Source: Bacteroides sp. 519 (GTDB lineage: Bacteria > Bacteroidota > Bacteroidia > Bacteroidales > Bacteroidaceae). From it: a stretch of DNA of 64,000 nucleotides. A model generated the notes under the pieces. That model searched no databases. It worked only from the letters and a program-made list of their open reading frames with translations, and had not been told where the DNA came from. The DNA is taken from assembly GCF_010500955.1 (NCBI RefSeq), contig NZ_QVMJ01000012.1, positions 1-64,000 on the forward strand, written 5' to 3'. Made by a program: the position numbers and the translations under genes. Positions 16,561 to 25,596 of the stretch are shown here, piece by piece. Every line of letters begins with the position of its first letter. The first letter of the stretch is position 1.

Positions 16561-16863
16561 ATGACAAAGAAAAAATTTCTAATGTCGGCAGCTTTTATTC
16601 TGGCTGCTGTTTCAAGTGCATTCGCACAAGGTAACGGAATTGGCGGCATTACCGAGGCCACGAACATGGTAACGAGCTATTTCGATCCGGGGACAAAATT
16701 GATATACGCCATAGGTGCGGTCGTCGGTTTGATTGGGGGTGTAAAGGTGTACGGAAAATTCAGTTCCGGCGATCCCGATACATCGAAAACGGCCGCGTCG
16801 TGGTTCGGTGCCTGTATATTTCTTATAGTTGCCGCTACCATCCTGCGCTCCTTCTTCCTTTAA
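16561..16863 (+). CDS. traE: TraE, DUF4134, VirB2-like subunit
   Basis: A 100-residue protein with a cleavable signal peptide (MTKKKFLMSAAFILAAVSSAFAQ) and two membrane helices (about residues 44-60 and 78-98) separated by a short polar loop. This is the build of VirB2-type pilins, and DUF4134 is the usual assignment in Bacteroidetes ICEs. Being a pilin is an inference from size and topology. Confidence 0.87.
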   Translation: MTKKKFLMSAAFILAAVSSAFAQGNGIGGITEATNMVTSYFDPGTKLIYAIGAVVGLIGGVKVYGKFSSGDPDTSKTAASWFGACIFLIVAATILRSFFL

Positions 16864-16886
16864 TCAGCTTCATACAGATAAGAGTT

Positions 16887-17219
16887 ATGGAGTTTAATAT
16901 TAACAAAGGGATAGGCAAAAGCGTGGAGTTCAAAGGTTTAAAATCACAATACCTTTTCATATTTGCCGCAGGCTTGCTTGCCGTATTCATTGTCTTTGTC
17001 ATTATGTATATGGCAGGCGTGGATCAGTGGGTGTGTATCGGCTTCGGTGTAATCGCTGCATCGGTATTGGTATGGATGACCTTTAACCTGAATACAAAAT
17101 ACGGGGAACATGGCTTAATGAAAGTCATGGCTGTAAAACAGCATCCCCGCTATTTGATAAACAGGAAAACTCCGCACCGCCTGTTCAAACGGAAAAGAAA
17201 GGAGGTAGGATATGCGTAA
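16887..17219 (+). CDS. traF: TraF, DUF4133, VirB3-like
   Basis: A 110-residue inner-membrane protein with two adjacent membrane helices (about residues 25-70) and a basic C-terminus. This is the usual VirB3-like shape before the VirB4 ATPase. The start is placed at the ATG giving MEFNINKG; a longer frame from 16800 would overlap traE and lacks family resemblance. Its end overlaps traG by eight bases. Confidence 0.85.
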   Translation: MEFNINKGIGKSVEFKGLKSQYLFIFAAGLLAVFIVFVIMYMAGVDQWVCIGFGVIAASVLVWMTFNLNTKYGEHGLMKVMAVKQHPRYLINRKTPHRLFKRKRKEVGYA

Positions 17220-18750
17220 TATAATGAAGGCATCTACCATTGAAAACAAGTTCCCGTTACTGGCTGTCGAACATGACTGCATCATTTCAAAGGATGCGGA
17301 TATTACGGTCGCTTATTATGTGGAGCTGCCGGAATTGTTTACAGTAACCAATACGGAATATGAAGCGATACACTCGTCCTGGACGAAAGCAGTAAAAGTC
17401 CTTCCTGAATACAGTGTGGTGCATAAACAAGATTGGTTTGTGCGTGAAACCTACAAACCACAGACTGATAAGGATGATATGAGTTTCTTATCCCGCAGTT
17501 TTGAAAAGCACTTCAACGAACGTCCTTTCCTGAATCACTCATGTTTCCTGTTCCTGACTAAAACAACGAAAGAGCGAATGAGAATGCAAAGCAACTTCTC
17601 ATCGCTTTGTCGTGGGAACATTATTCCTAAAGAAGTCAATAAGGATACGAGTGTGAAGTTTCTGGAAGCTGTCGGGCAATTTGAACGGATAATGAATGAT
17701 AGCGGATTTATTACGCTTACCCGTATCAGTTCGGATGAGATTACAGGAACGGATGAAAAGGCAGGGCTTATTGAAAAGTATTTCGCCTTGTCGCTCGATG
17801 ATACCACCTGCTTGCAGGATATGGAACTGGGTGCCGACGGACTTCGGGTAGGTAGTAAACATATTTGCCTGCATACGCTTTCGGATGCAGAAGATCTGCC
17901 CGGACGTATTGGAACGGATATGCGGTATGAAAAACTATCGACCGATAGAAGTGATTGCCGTTTGTCGTTCGCTTCTCCGGTAGGATTACTTCTCTCATGC
18001 GACCATATCTACAACCAGTATTTATTTATTGAGGATAGTGCGGAGAATCTTCGGAAGTTTGAAAAGAGTGCAAGGAATATGCAGTCGCTTTCAAAGTACA
18101 GTCGTGGAAATCAAATAAATAAGGAGTGGATCGACCAGTATCTAAACGAAGCGCATAGCTTCGGGCTGACTTCCATCAGGGCGCATTTCAACGTGATAGC
18201 GTGGAGTGATGATGTGGAAGAACTAAAACATATCCGCAATGACGTAGGTAGCCAGTTGGCTCTTATGGAATGTAAGCCCAGACACAATACTGTGGATGCC
18301 GCTACTTTGTACTGGGCAGGAATGCCGGGTAATAGTGGGGATTTTCCTGCGGAAGAAGCGTTCTATACATTTATCGAACCTGCCTTGTGCTTTTTCACGG
18401 AAGAAACAAACTACCGGAGTTCACCCAGTCCGTTCGGTATCAAAATGGCGGACAGGGTTTCAGGTAAGCCACTCCATGTGGATATTTCCGACTTGCCCAT
18501 GAAAAAAGGAATTATTACAAATAGGAATAAATTCATTCTTGGGCCGTCGGGAAGTGGCAAAATCTTTCTTTACAAATCACATGGTGCGCCAATACTACGA
18601 ACAGGGTACGCATATCGTTTTGGTGGACACAGGAAACTCTTATCAGGGATTATGCAACCTAATCAACAAGCGCACAGGTGGTCAGGATGGAGTATATTTT
18701 ACTTACACGGAACAAAATCCGATTGCTTTCAATCCTTTTTACACGGATGA
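17212..18750 (+). CDS. traG: TraG (VirB4-like ATPase), N-terminal part, frameshifted
   Basis: The N-terminal half of the VirB4-type ATPase that would power the secretion system. A strong ribosome binding site (AAAGGAGG) precedes the ATG, unusual in this window. The frame reads correctly to the Walker A motif GPSGSGK near residues 444-450, then diverges. Four A residues at 18559-18562 stand where three are expected, and the next base restores SFFTNHMV in the frame of the following entry. Residues after about 450 are therefore out of frame. This may be a real inactivating insertion, a homopolymer sequencing error or, less likely, +1 frameshifting. Confidence 0.85.
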   Translation: MRNIMKASTIENKFPLLAVEHDCIISKDADITVAYYVELPELFTVTNTEYEAIHSSWTKAVKVLPEYSVVHKQDWFVRETYKPQTDKDDMSFLSRSFEKHFNERPFLNHSCFLFLTKTTKERMRMQSNFSSLCRGNIIPKEVNKDTSVKFLEAVGQFERIMNDSGFITLTRISSDEITGTDEKAGLIEKYFALSLDDTTCLQDMELGADGLRVGSKHICLHTLSDAEDLPGRIGTDMRYEKLSTDRSDCRLSFASPVGLLLSCDHIYNQYLFIEDSAENLRKFEKSARNMQSLSKYSRGNQINKEWIDQYLNEAHSFGLTSIRAHFNVIAWSDDVEELKHIRNDVGSQLALMECKPRHNTVDAATLYWAGMPGNSGDFPAEEAFYTFIEPALCFFTEETNYRSSPSPFGIKMADRVSGKPLHVDISDLPMKKGIITNRNKFILGPSGSGKIFLYKSHGAPILRTGYAYRFGGHRKLLSGIMQPNQQAHRWSGWSIFYLHGTKSDCFQSFLHG

Positions 18751-19717
18751 TAATGTTTTCGATATTGAAAAGCGTGAGAGTATAAAAACGCTGATCCTTA
18801 CCCTGTGGAAAAGGGATAATGAGCCGCCTTCACGGGCGGAAGAAGTTGCCCTCTCCAATGCAGTCAGCCAGTATATAGAAAAGTTGAAAACCGATAAAAA
18901 ACTGATACCGTCTTTCAACACATTCTATGAGTTTGTCCGTGATGACTACAAAAAGGTACTGGAAGAAAAGAAAGTACGTGAAAAGGACTTCGATATAGCG
19001 AATTTCCTGAATGTACTGGAGCCGTACTATCGCGGGGGTGAATACGACTTCCTGTTGAACTCGGATAAGCAACTGGATTTATTATCTAAACGCTTCATTG
19101 TCTTTGAGATAGATGCGATAAAAGACCATAAAATCCTATTTCCCGTCGTAACGATCATAATCATGGAAGTGTTCATCAACAAAATGCGCCGTTTGCAGGG
19201 CATCCGTAAGATGATATTGATTGAAGAAGCATGGAAGGCAATCGCTAAAGAGGGTATGGCAGAGTACATTAAGTATCTTTTTAAGACTGTGAGGAAATTC
19301 TTCGGAGAGGCGATTGTCGTTACACAGGAGGTCGATGATATTATCGCTTCTCCTATTGTGAAAGAGAGTATTATCAACAATAGCGACTGTAAAATTTTGC
19401 TCGACCAAAGAAAATACATGAACAAATTTGACAGTATTCAGGCGTTGTTGGGATTGACCGAAAAGGAAAAATCGCAGGTACTCTCTATCAATATGTCCAA
19501 TGTACCCAGTCGTAAATACAAGGAAGTCTGGTTTGGGTTAGGAGGTGTACAAAGTGCCGTATATGCCACAGAAGTAAGTCTGGAAGAATATTACACCTAT
19601 ACAACCGAAGAATCGGAGAAAATGGAAGTGATGCAACTGGCTGAAAAACTGGATGGAAATATGGAACTGGCGATTAAGCAGATTGCTGAAAGCAAGCGAC
19701 AGGAGTACGGAGGATAG
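18539..19717 (+). CDS. traG: TraG (VirB4-like ATPase), C-terminal part
   Basis: The rest of traG. The true reading resumes at about 18563 with SFFTNHMVRQYYEQGT; the first eight residues before it are an artefact of an alternative TTG start. The VirB4 ATPase core continues with NPIAFNPF, the Walker B-like ILIEEAWKAI near 19210-19240, and IVVTQEVDDI just after. Joined with the N-terminal part it gives one protein of roughly 835 residues, the normal size for TraG of this family. It ends six bases before traH. Confidence 0.85.
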   Translation: MGRREVAKSFFTNHMVRQYYEQGTHIVLVDTGNSYQGLCNLINKRTGGQDGVYFTYTEQNPIAFNPFYTDDNVFDIEKRESIKTLILTLWKRDNEPPSRAEEVALSNAVSQYIEKLKTDKKLIPSFNTFYEFVRDDYKKVLEEKKVREKDFDIANFLNVLEPYYRGGEYDFLLNSDKQLDLLSKRFIVFEIDAIKDHKILFPVVTIIIMEVFINKMRRLQGIRKMILIEEAWKAIAKEGMAEYIKYLFKTVRKFFGEAIVVTQEVDDIIASPIVKESIINNSDCKILLDQRKYMNKFDSIQALLGLTEKEKSQVLSINMSNVPSRKYKEVWFGLGGVQSAVYATEVSLEEYYTYTTEESEKMEVMQLAEKLDGNMELAIKQIAESKRQEYGG

Positions 19718-19722
19718 ATGCC

Positions 19723-20025
19723 ATGAAAAGAAAAAACAGTAAGCCGTTTGCGGCACCGCAACTTCATACCCATTTCCCGATGAGAGAGATATGCGGGACA
19801 TGGGAAAGCCTTTGCGGTTCCCCCGGACTTAAAATATTCCATGACGGTAGTCGGTTCCGGTTGAAGTTTATTTACAAACAAAACACGGCGTTTACCGTCC
19901 CTTTGTGCCAGAGCTGGGGGATTACCTTTTTCTATTTCTACGGTATGATTCGCATTGCCTACGATGATGAGCGGGATATGCTTCTGCTTACTACCGAAGG
20001 CGAATACAAAAGGGTGTACGATTAA
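19723..20025 (+). CDS. traH: TraH, DUF3876 protein
   Basis: A 100-residue cytoplasmic protein without signal peptide, beta-rich in its second half (FRLKFIYKQNTAFTVPLCQ...). It falls between traG and traI, where CTnDOT-type elements carry the DUF3876 protein TraH, and WESLCGSPGLKIFHDG fits that family. Function unknown. Confidence 0.75.
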   Translation: MKRKNSKPFAAPQLHTHFPMREICGTWESLCGSPGLKIFHDGSRFRLKFIYKQNTAFTVPLCQSWGITFFYFYGMIRIAYDDERDMLLLTTEGEYKRVYD

Positions 20026-20062
20026 GGTACACAAAATCAATAATCATTAAAAAATAAAAAGT

Positions 20063-20683
20063 ATGAAACGAATATTTATGTGCCTGATAGTGGCACTTTC
20101 TATGTTCTCATTTCAGGCGAAAGCGCAGTGGGTTGTAACCGATCCGACCAATCTTGTGCAAAATATCACAAGTGCGATACAAGGTACATCCACGGCAGGT
20201 AATATGATAAAAAACCTGCAAGAAAGTATCAAAATCTACAATCAGGGAAAGGAATACTACGACGCTTTGAAGTCTGTCCACAATCTGATTAAAGATGCCC
20301 GTAAGGTACAAAAGACGATTTCAATGGTCAGCGAAATTACGGACATCTACGTGAACGGATTTAATAAAATGGTGGGTGATCCCAATTTTACCCCGAATGA
20401 ACTGGCGGCAATCTCAACAGGCTATGCCAAACTACTGGAGGAAGGGGGAGCGTTGGTAACGGATTTGAAAAACGTAGTTACCGGAAGCAACGGGCTTTCC
20501 CTGTCCGATAAAGAACGGATGGATGCGATAGATGACATTTATACTAAGATGTTGGACTATCGTAACCTGACTAAGTATTATACCCAAAAGAGTATATCGG
20601 TTTCGTATATCCGTGCCAAAGAAAAAGGCGATACGGACAGGGTATTATCTCTTTACGGTAGTCCTGCCGAAAGATATTGGTAA
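20063..20683 (+). CDS. traI: TraI, DUF4141 periplasmic transfer protein
   Basis: A 206-residue protein with a clear signal peptide (MKRIFMCLIVALSMFSFQAKAQ) and a mainly helical mature part. WVVTDPTNLVQNITSAIQ at the mature N-terminus and the later coiled stretches fit DUF4141, the TraI family. Its position before the VirB6-like TraJ, and its periplasmic helical shape, suggest a VirB5-like role (inference). Confidence 0.85.
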   Translation: MKRIFMCLIVALSMFSFQAKAQWVVTDPTNLVQNITSAIQGTSTAGNMIKNLQESIKIYNQGKEYYDALKSVHNLIKDARKVQKTISMVSEITDIYVNGFNKMVGDPNFTPNELAAISTGYAKLLEEGGALVTDLKNVVTGSNGLSLSDKERMDAIDDIYTKMLDYRNLTKYYTQKSISVSYIRAKEKGDTDRVLSLYGSPAERYW

Positions 20684-20703
20684 TCAAACAAATGTAGTCA
20701 GTT

Positions 20704-21690
20704 ATGAATTTTGACAACTTACATCAGATTCTTGCGAATCTGTACCAAGACATGATACCTCTTTGCAGCAACATGATTGGGGTTGCAAAGGGGTTGGCAG
20801 GATTGGGCGCACTCTTTTATGTAGCATACAGGGTATGGCAGGCGTTAAGCCGTGCGGAGCCTATTGATGTGTTTCCGCTTCTCCGTCCTTTTGCGATAGG
20901 GCTTTGTATAATGTTTTTCCCTACACTGGTTTTGGGAACTATCAATGCGGTTATGAGTCCCATTGTTACAGGTACTCATAGCATTTTGGAATCGCAGACA
21001 ATGGATATGAAAGCCTATCAGCAACAGAAAGATAATCTGGAGTACGAAGCCCGTGTCCGTGAGGGTAAAGCGTGGCTTGTCGATGATAAAGTGTACGATC
21101 AAAAAATGAAAGACCTCGGTATTACCGATACGCCTGAAATTATCAGTATGTGGGGAGAACGCCTTTGGTATGATATCAAGGCATGGTTCCGGCAGGTAAT
21201 CAGGGATTTCTTTGAACTGCTGTTCAATGCTTCCGCATTGGTCATTGATACGATACGCACATTTTTCCTTGTCGTGTTAGCCATACTGGGGCCTATTGCG
21301 TTTGCCTTTTCCATTTATGACGGGTTTCAGGCAACGCTCACCCAGTGGCTTACACGCTATATAAGCGTATATCTGTGGCTTCCTATTTCTGACATTTTTT
21401 CTTCCGTACTGGCACGCATACAGACTTTGATGCTTGAACAGGATATAGCCTTGTTGCAAGATCCGAACTATATTCCCGACGGCTCGAATGGTGTGTATAT
21501 CGTATTCTTGATTATCGGAATTATCGGATACTTCACTATCCCGACCGTAGCCGGATGGATTATTCAATCAGGTGGAGCGGGTGCATACGGAAGCGCAGTA
21601 AACAAAACAGCAAGTAAAGCAGGTGGAATTGCCGGAGGCGTTGCGGGATCAGTAGCCGGAAACGTTGGCGGTCGTTTGCTTGGTAAATAA
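20704..21690 (+). CDS. traJ: TraJ, VirB6-like membrane protein
   Basis: A 328-residue polytopic inner-membrane protein with about seven hydrophobic segments. The central segment (VLAILGPIAFAFSIYDGFQATLTQWLTRYISVYLW) is the part best conserved in TraJ. The C-terminus is Gly/Ala-rich (residues 295-328). It would form part of the inner-membrane channel. It starts about 20 bases after traI. Confidence 0.9.
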   Translation: MNFDNLHQILANLYQDMIPLCSNMIGVAKGLAGLGALFYVAYRVWQALSRAEPIDVFPLLRPFAIGLCIMFFPTLVLGTINAVMSPIVTGTHSILESQTMDMKAYQQQKDNLEYEARVREGKAWLVDDKVYDQKMKDLGITDTPEIISMWGERLWYDIKAWFRQVIRDFFELLFNASALVIDTIRTFFLVVLAILGPIAFAFSIYDGFQATLTQWLTRYISVYLWLPISDIFSSVLARIQTLMLEQDIALLQDPNYIPDGSNGVYIVFLIIGIIGYFTIPTVAGWIIQSGGAGAYGSAVNKTASKAGGIAGGVAGSVAGNVGGRLLGK

Positions 21691-21711
21691 CCAATAAATG
21701 TAATTAAAAAC

Positions 21712-22335
21712 ATGGAGTTCAAAAGTTTAAAAAATATTGAAACAAGTTTCAAGCAAATAAGGATTATCGCCATTGTGTTTGTGGTGCTGTGTGCAGGAAT
21801 TACCGGATATGCAGTCTGGAACTCATTCAGCTTTGCGGAAGCACAACGGCAGAAAATCTATGTATTGGATGAAGGAAAATCGCTTATGTTGGCTCTTTCA
21901 CAGGACTTATCTCAAAACCGTCCTGTTGAAGCAAGGGAGCATATCAAGCGATTTCACGAACTGTTCTTTACCTTATCACCGGATAAAAGCGCCATTGAAT
22001 CAAACATCAACAGGGCACTCTTTCTGGTGGACAAAAGTGCTTTCCGCTATTATCAGGATATGTCGGAAAAAGGTTACTACAACCGCATTGTGTCGGGTAA
22101 TATCAATCAGATTATTCAGATTGATTCTGTGGCATGTAATCTCGATGTTTATCCCTATAAGGTAATGACCTACGCCCGGCAAATGATTATCAGGGCAAGT
22201 AATGTAACGGAGCGAAGCCTTGTTACACGCTGCGACCTGATAAACTCTGTCAGAAGCGACAATAATCCTCATGGGTTCACTATGGAACGCTTTGAGATAA
22301 TAGAAAACAGGGATTTAAGAACAATAGACCGATAA
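21712..22335 (+). CDS. traK: TraK, VirB8-like
   Basis: A 207-residue protein with a short cytoplasmic N-terminus (MEFKSLKNIETSFKQIR), one membrane helix (residues 17-38) and a periplasmic domain containing ESNINRALFLVDKSAFRYYQDM, ITRCDLINSVRSDNNPHGF-type sequence and a conserved C-terminal FEIIENRDL. This is the TraK family; topology and fold compare with VirB8. Confidence 0.9.
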   Translation: MEFKSLKNIETSFKQIRIIAIVFVVLCAGITGYAVWNSFSFAEAQRQKIYVLDEGKSLMLALSQDLSQNRPVEAREHIKRFHELFFTLSPDKSAIESNINRALFLVDKSAFRYYQDMSEKGYYNRIVSGNINQIIQIDSVACNLDVYPYKVMTYARQMIIRASNVTERSLVTRCDLINSVRSDNNPHGFTMERFEIIENRDLRTIDR

Positions 22336-22338
22336 GCC

Positions 22339-22614
22339 ATGATAAAGAAAAAACTTACAGCCGTAAGGGACTGGATGGAAGACGGTCTGCGGTCATTGTT
22401 AGGGCAGATAACGCCCGACGGACGGATTATTATAATCCTTGTAATGCTTTTCGTGTTTGGCGCAGGTTCCATCTACATGACGGTTTCTTCCATATATAAT
22501 ATGGGAAAGAAAAGCGGTCAGGAAATGCAGATAGACCATATCAAGCAACTGGAACTGGAGTATCAGCAGAAAGCAGATAGTATCAACCAAATAAACAGAT
22601 TTGATTATGAGTAA
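22339..22614 (+). CDS. traL: TraL, DUF3989 small membrane protein
   Basis: A 91-residue protein with a single membrane helix near residues 33-53, then a short charged helix. It lies between traK and traM, as in CTnDOT. Its 3' end overlaps the traM start. DUF3989 assignment rests on size, topology and order. Confidence 0.8.
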   Translation: MIKKKLTAVRDWMEDGLRSLLGQITPDGRIIIILVMLFVFGAGSIYMTVSSIYNMGKKSGQEMQIDHIKQLELEYQQKADSINQINRFDYE

Positions 22615-23962
22615 GGAAAACGAAGGTAACGAACCGAAACCGGAAGTTACTGAAAAAAAGAAAGAGAGTAAGCCTAAAAAAGAGCTTACGCCGCAGGAGA
22701 TTCAGAAGCGGAAAAAGATGCTTGTCTATCCCTTGTTTGTCTTGCTGTTCATCGGGGCTATGTGGCTCATCTTTGCGCCCTCCGGCGGAAAGGATGAAAA
22801 GCAACCCGACGGGTTTAACCCTGAACTACCCATCCCTAAAGACGAAGGTATTGTAGGGGATAAGCGGACAGCTTACGAACAGGAAGCCATGCGTAACAAA
22901 GAAGAAAATAAAAGGCGTAGTTTACAAGACTTTGCATTTTCGCTCGGTGAAGATGAAGACCGCAAAACGCAGGAAGATTACGAAAAACAGGTGCGCACGG
23001 CTCCTGTTACTCCCGATTCTCCCGATAACTCCCGTAGTGCGGCTTCTCCTATCCAATCTTCAGCCCATGCTTATCAGGATGTAAACCGCCAGTTAAACAG
23101 TTGGTATGAACAACCCGCAAGCGGAGCCGATGAACAGCAGCTTGCTTTGGATCGGCGTATGCAGGAATTGGAGCGTAAACTGGAAGAAGCCGAAGCTGCG
23201 AAAAGTGCGGAGGATAAACAACTGGAACTGATAGAAAAATCTTATCAGATTGCAGCCAAATACACGCCCAATGCACAGGGACAGGTAACGCCTGACGGAC
23301 AGCAGCAACAAAATGGGGATAACACAATCAACCTGCGTGAGAAAGTAACCCCGAAGCCTGTGTCACAGGTACATCACAGTGTTGTTTCGCTTTTGGCAGC
23401 TCCAATGGATAATGACGAGTTTCTGGAGCAATACAGCAAGCCCCGTAACATGGGATTTATCACGGCTGCCGGACAGGAAGGCGTAAGGGAGAAAAACGGT
23501 ATCAAGGCTTGTGTGTGCCAGACTATAAAACTTTCCGATGGGAAAGAAATGCAACTGCGTTTACTGGAGCCTATGAGAGCCGGAAATATTCTGATTCCTG
23601 CTAATACTATTCTGACAGGAAGTGCGAAGATTAGCGGGGAGCGGCTTCAGGTAACAATCATTTCTATACAGTATGCAGATAATGTGATACCTGTTGAAAT
23701 GGATGTTTACGATTTAGACGGATTGCGGGGATTTTCGGCTCCGGGTTCGGATGAAATGAACGCAGCTAAAGAAATTGCAGCCAACATGGGTACGTCGATG
23801 GGCAGTAGCATTACCATAACAGACGACGCAGGTTCACAGCTTGCCGCCGATTTGGGGCGAAGCGCCATTCAGGGATTGTCGCAATACGTCAGTAAAAAAA
23901 TGCGTAAAGTGGAAGTAACATTGAAAGCTAATCATCAGGTATTACTTCTTCCAAAGGTATAA
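22607..23962 (+). CDS. traM: TraM, VirB10-like
   Basis: A 451-residue protein with a charged cytoplasmic N-terminus (residues 1-40), one membrane helix (about 42-60), a long Glu/Gln-rich periplasmic linker and a C-terminal beta domain from about residue 260. That domain holds the conserved ACVCQTIKLSDGKEMQLRLLEPM and the later FSAPGSDEMNAAKEIAANMG. The family is conjugative transposon TraM; the layout compares with VirB10. The ATG at 22607, overlapping the traL stop, is preferred to a TTG six bases earlier. Confidence 0.9.
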   Translation: MSKENEGNEPKPEVTEKKKESKPKKELTPQEIQKRKKMLVYPLFVLLFIGAMWLIFAPSGGKDEKQPDGFNPELPIPKDEGIVGDKRTAYEQEAMRNKEENKRRSLQDFAFSLGEDEDRKTQEDYEKQVRTAPVTPDSPDNSRSAASPIQSSAHAYQDVNRQLNSWYEQPASGADEQQLALDRRMQELERKLEEAEAAKSAEDKQLELIEKSYQIAAKYTPNAQGQVTPDGQQQQNGDNTINLREKVTPKPVSQVHHSVVSLLAAPMDNDEFLEQYSKPRNMGFITAAGQEGVREKNGIKACVCQTIKLSDGKEMQLRLLEPMRAGNILIPANTILTGSAKISGERLQVTIISIQYADNVIPVEMDVYDLDGLRGFSAPGSDEMNAAKEIAANMGTSMGSSITITDDAGSQLAADLGRSAIQGLSQYVSKKMRKVEVTLKANHQVLLLPKV

Positions 23963-23979
23963 AACAGGGCGTAAGCCTA

Positions 23980-23999
23980 CCACTAAAAAAATCCAATAG
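23980..23999 (+). repeat. leader motif before traN
   Basis: Reads CCACTAAAAAAATCCAATAG, with one A more than the other copies, about 34 bases before the traN ATG. A short GGC-GTAA-GCC hairpin precedes it, similar to the hairpin-then-motif order at traE. Confidence 0.65.
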
Positions 24000-24033
24000 T
24001 ATTTAGTAATTAACAATTAAAACAATTTTTCGT

Positions 24034-24996
24034 ATGAAACAAATTCTTTTTGCACTCGCTATTATCGGGTGCGTATTCACAGCGAACGCTCAGGATGTTG
24101 AAAAACAGAGCGTAGAAAAACAGCAAACAGCAAATATTTCTCCCTCTACCGGAGATTATTTTGACGGTCTGACCAGACCGCTAACCTTTAACCGGATGAT
24201 ACCACCGTACGCACTGGAGGTTACATTCTCAAAGACAGTGCATATCATTTTCCCGTCTGCTATAAGATATGTCGATTTGGGTTCTGCCGACCTGTTGGCA
24301 GCCAAAGCTGCTGGAGCGGAAAACGTATTGCGTGTAAAAGCTGCTCTCCGGGACTTCTCTCGTGAAAGCAATTTGGCGGTCATTACCGACGATGGCGCAT
24401 ACTATACCTTTAATGTTAAATATGCCGATGAACCGGTGAAATTGAGTGTCGAAATGACCGACTTTATCCATGATGGAGAAGCCGTGAACAGACCAAATAA
24501 CGCTATGGAGATTTACATGAGGGAATTGGGTAGCGAATCGCCGTTACTGGTTAAACTGATAATGAAATCTATCTATAAAAATGATGACAGGGAAATAAAG
24601 CACATCGGTTCCAAACGTTTCGGTATTCAGTACACACTCAAAGGAATTTACACGCATAACGGATTGCTTTATTTCCACATGCAACTCAAAAACTCATCCA
24701 ATGTGCCGTTTGATGTAGATTTTATCACTTTCAAGATTGTAGATAAAAAACTGGCGAAACGTACAGCCATTCAGGAACAGGTAATTGTACCACTCCGGGC
24801 GCATAATAACCTGACATTGATAGGTGGAAAACGGACAGAACGTGTGATTTTCACTTTGCCGAAGTTTACGATACCGGATGATAAGCACCTTATCATCGAA
24901 CTGAACGAAAAAGAGGGCGGACGGCATCAAAGTTTTGTTGTCGAAAATGCCGACCTGATAAGGGCGAAAGTTATCAACGAATTGAAAGTTAAATAA
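24034..24996 (+). CDS. traN: TraN, DUF4138, VirB9-like
   Basis: A 320-residue periplasmic/outer-membrane-facing protein with a signal peptide (MKQILFALAIIGCVFTANAQ) and a beta-rich body. The early motif VTFSKTVHIIFPSAIRYVDLGSADLL and the C-terminal ERVIFTLPKFTIPDDKHLIIELNEKEGGR identify DUF4138/TraN. It would form part of the outer ring together with TraM. Three bases separate it from traO. Confidence 0.92.
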   Translation: MKQILFALAIIGCVFTANAQDVEKQSVEKQQTANISPSTGDYFDGLTRPLTFNRMIPPYALEVTFSKTVHIIFPSAIRYVDLGSADLLAAKAAGAENVLRVKAALRDFSRESNLAVITDDGAYYTFNVKYADEPVKLSVEMTDFIHDGEAVNRPNNAMEIYMRELGSESPLLVKLIMKSIYKNDDREIKHIGSKRFGIQYTLKGIYTHNGLLYFHMQLKNSSNVPFDVDFITFKIVDKKLAKRTAIQEQVIVPLRAHNNLTLIGGKRTERVIFTLPKFTIPDDKHLIIELNEKEGGRHQSFVVENADLIRAKVINELKVK

Positions 24997-24998
24997 CC

Positions 24999-25583
24999 AT
25001 GAAACGGCTATTACTTATACTAACGTTTGTGCTGTGCCTGGTCTTTGCAGACCAAGCACACGCACAGCGTTGTTTGCCCGGTATGCAAGGCATACAGGTA
25101 ACTGGTGGAATGGTAGATGGATTCCATTTGTCAGACAAAAAGAATGAACTGGGCTATTATTTCGGGTTGTCGATGGCCACCTATACCAAACATGCAAATA
25201 AGTGGGTATTCGGTGCCGAGTTCCTGAATAAATATTACCCTTATAAAGATGACAGAATACCTGTCAGCCAGTTCACTGGAGAGGGTGGTTATTACCTGAA
25301 ATTTCTTTCCGACCATAATAAAGTAGTCCTTTTTTCTTTGGGCGGATCTGCTCTTGCCGGATATGAAACAAGCAACTGGGGAGAAAAAACACTTTTTGAC
25401 GGTTCCACACTCCGGAATAAAGACCGGTTCATTTATGGGGGTGCTATTACGTTGGAAATGGAAACCTATTTATCAGACCGTGTTGTATTGCTCCTGACTG
25501 CCCGTGAACGGATATTGTGGGGAACATCAACAGGGCATTTTCATTTCCAGTACGGATTAGGGTTAAAATTTATAATAAACTAA
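24999..25583 (+). CDS. traO: TraO, outer-membrane protein
   Basis: A 194-residue protein with a signal peptide (MKRLLLILTFVLCLVFADQAHAQ). The remaining sequence alternates aromatic and polar residues and ends in FQYGLGLKFIIN, as outer-membrane beta barrels do. It matches conjugative transposon TraO in size and position after traN. Confidence 0.88.
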   Translation: MKRLLLILTFVLCLVFADQAHAQRCLPGMQGIQVTGGMVDGFHLSDKKNELGYYFGLSMATYTKHANKWVFGAEFLNKYYPYKDDRIPVSQFTGEGGYYLKFLSDHNKVVLFSLGGSALAGYETSNWGEKTLFDGSTLRNKDRFIYGGAITLEMETYLSDRVVLLLTARERILWGTSTGHFHFQYGLGLKFIIN

Positions 25584-25596
25584 ACTTTGAGAAGAA

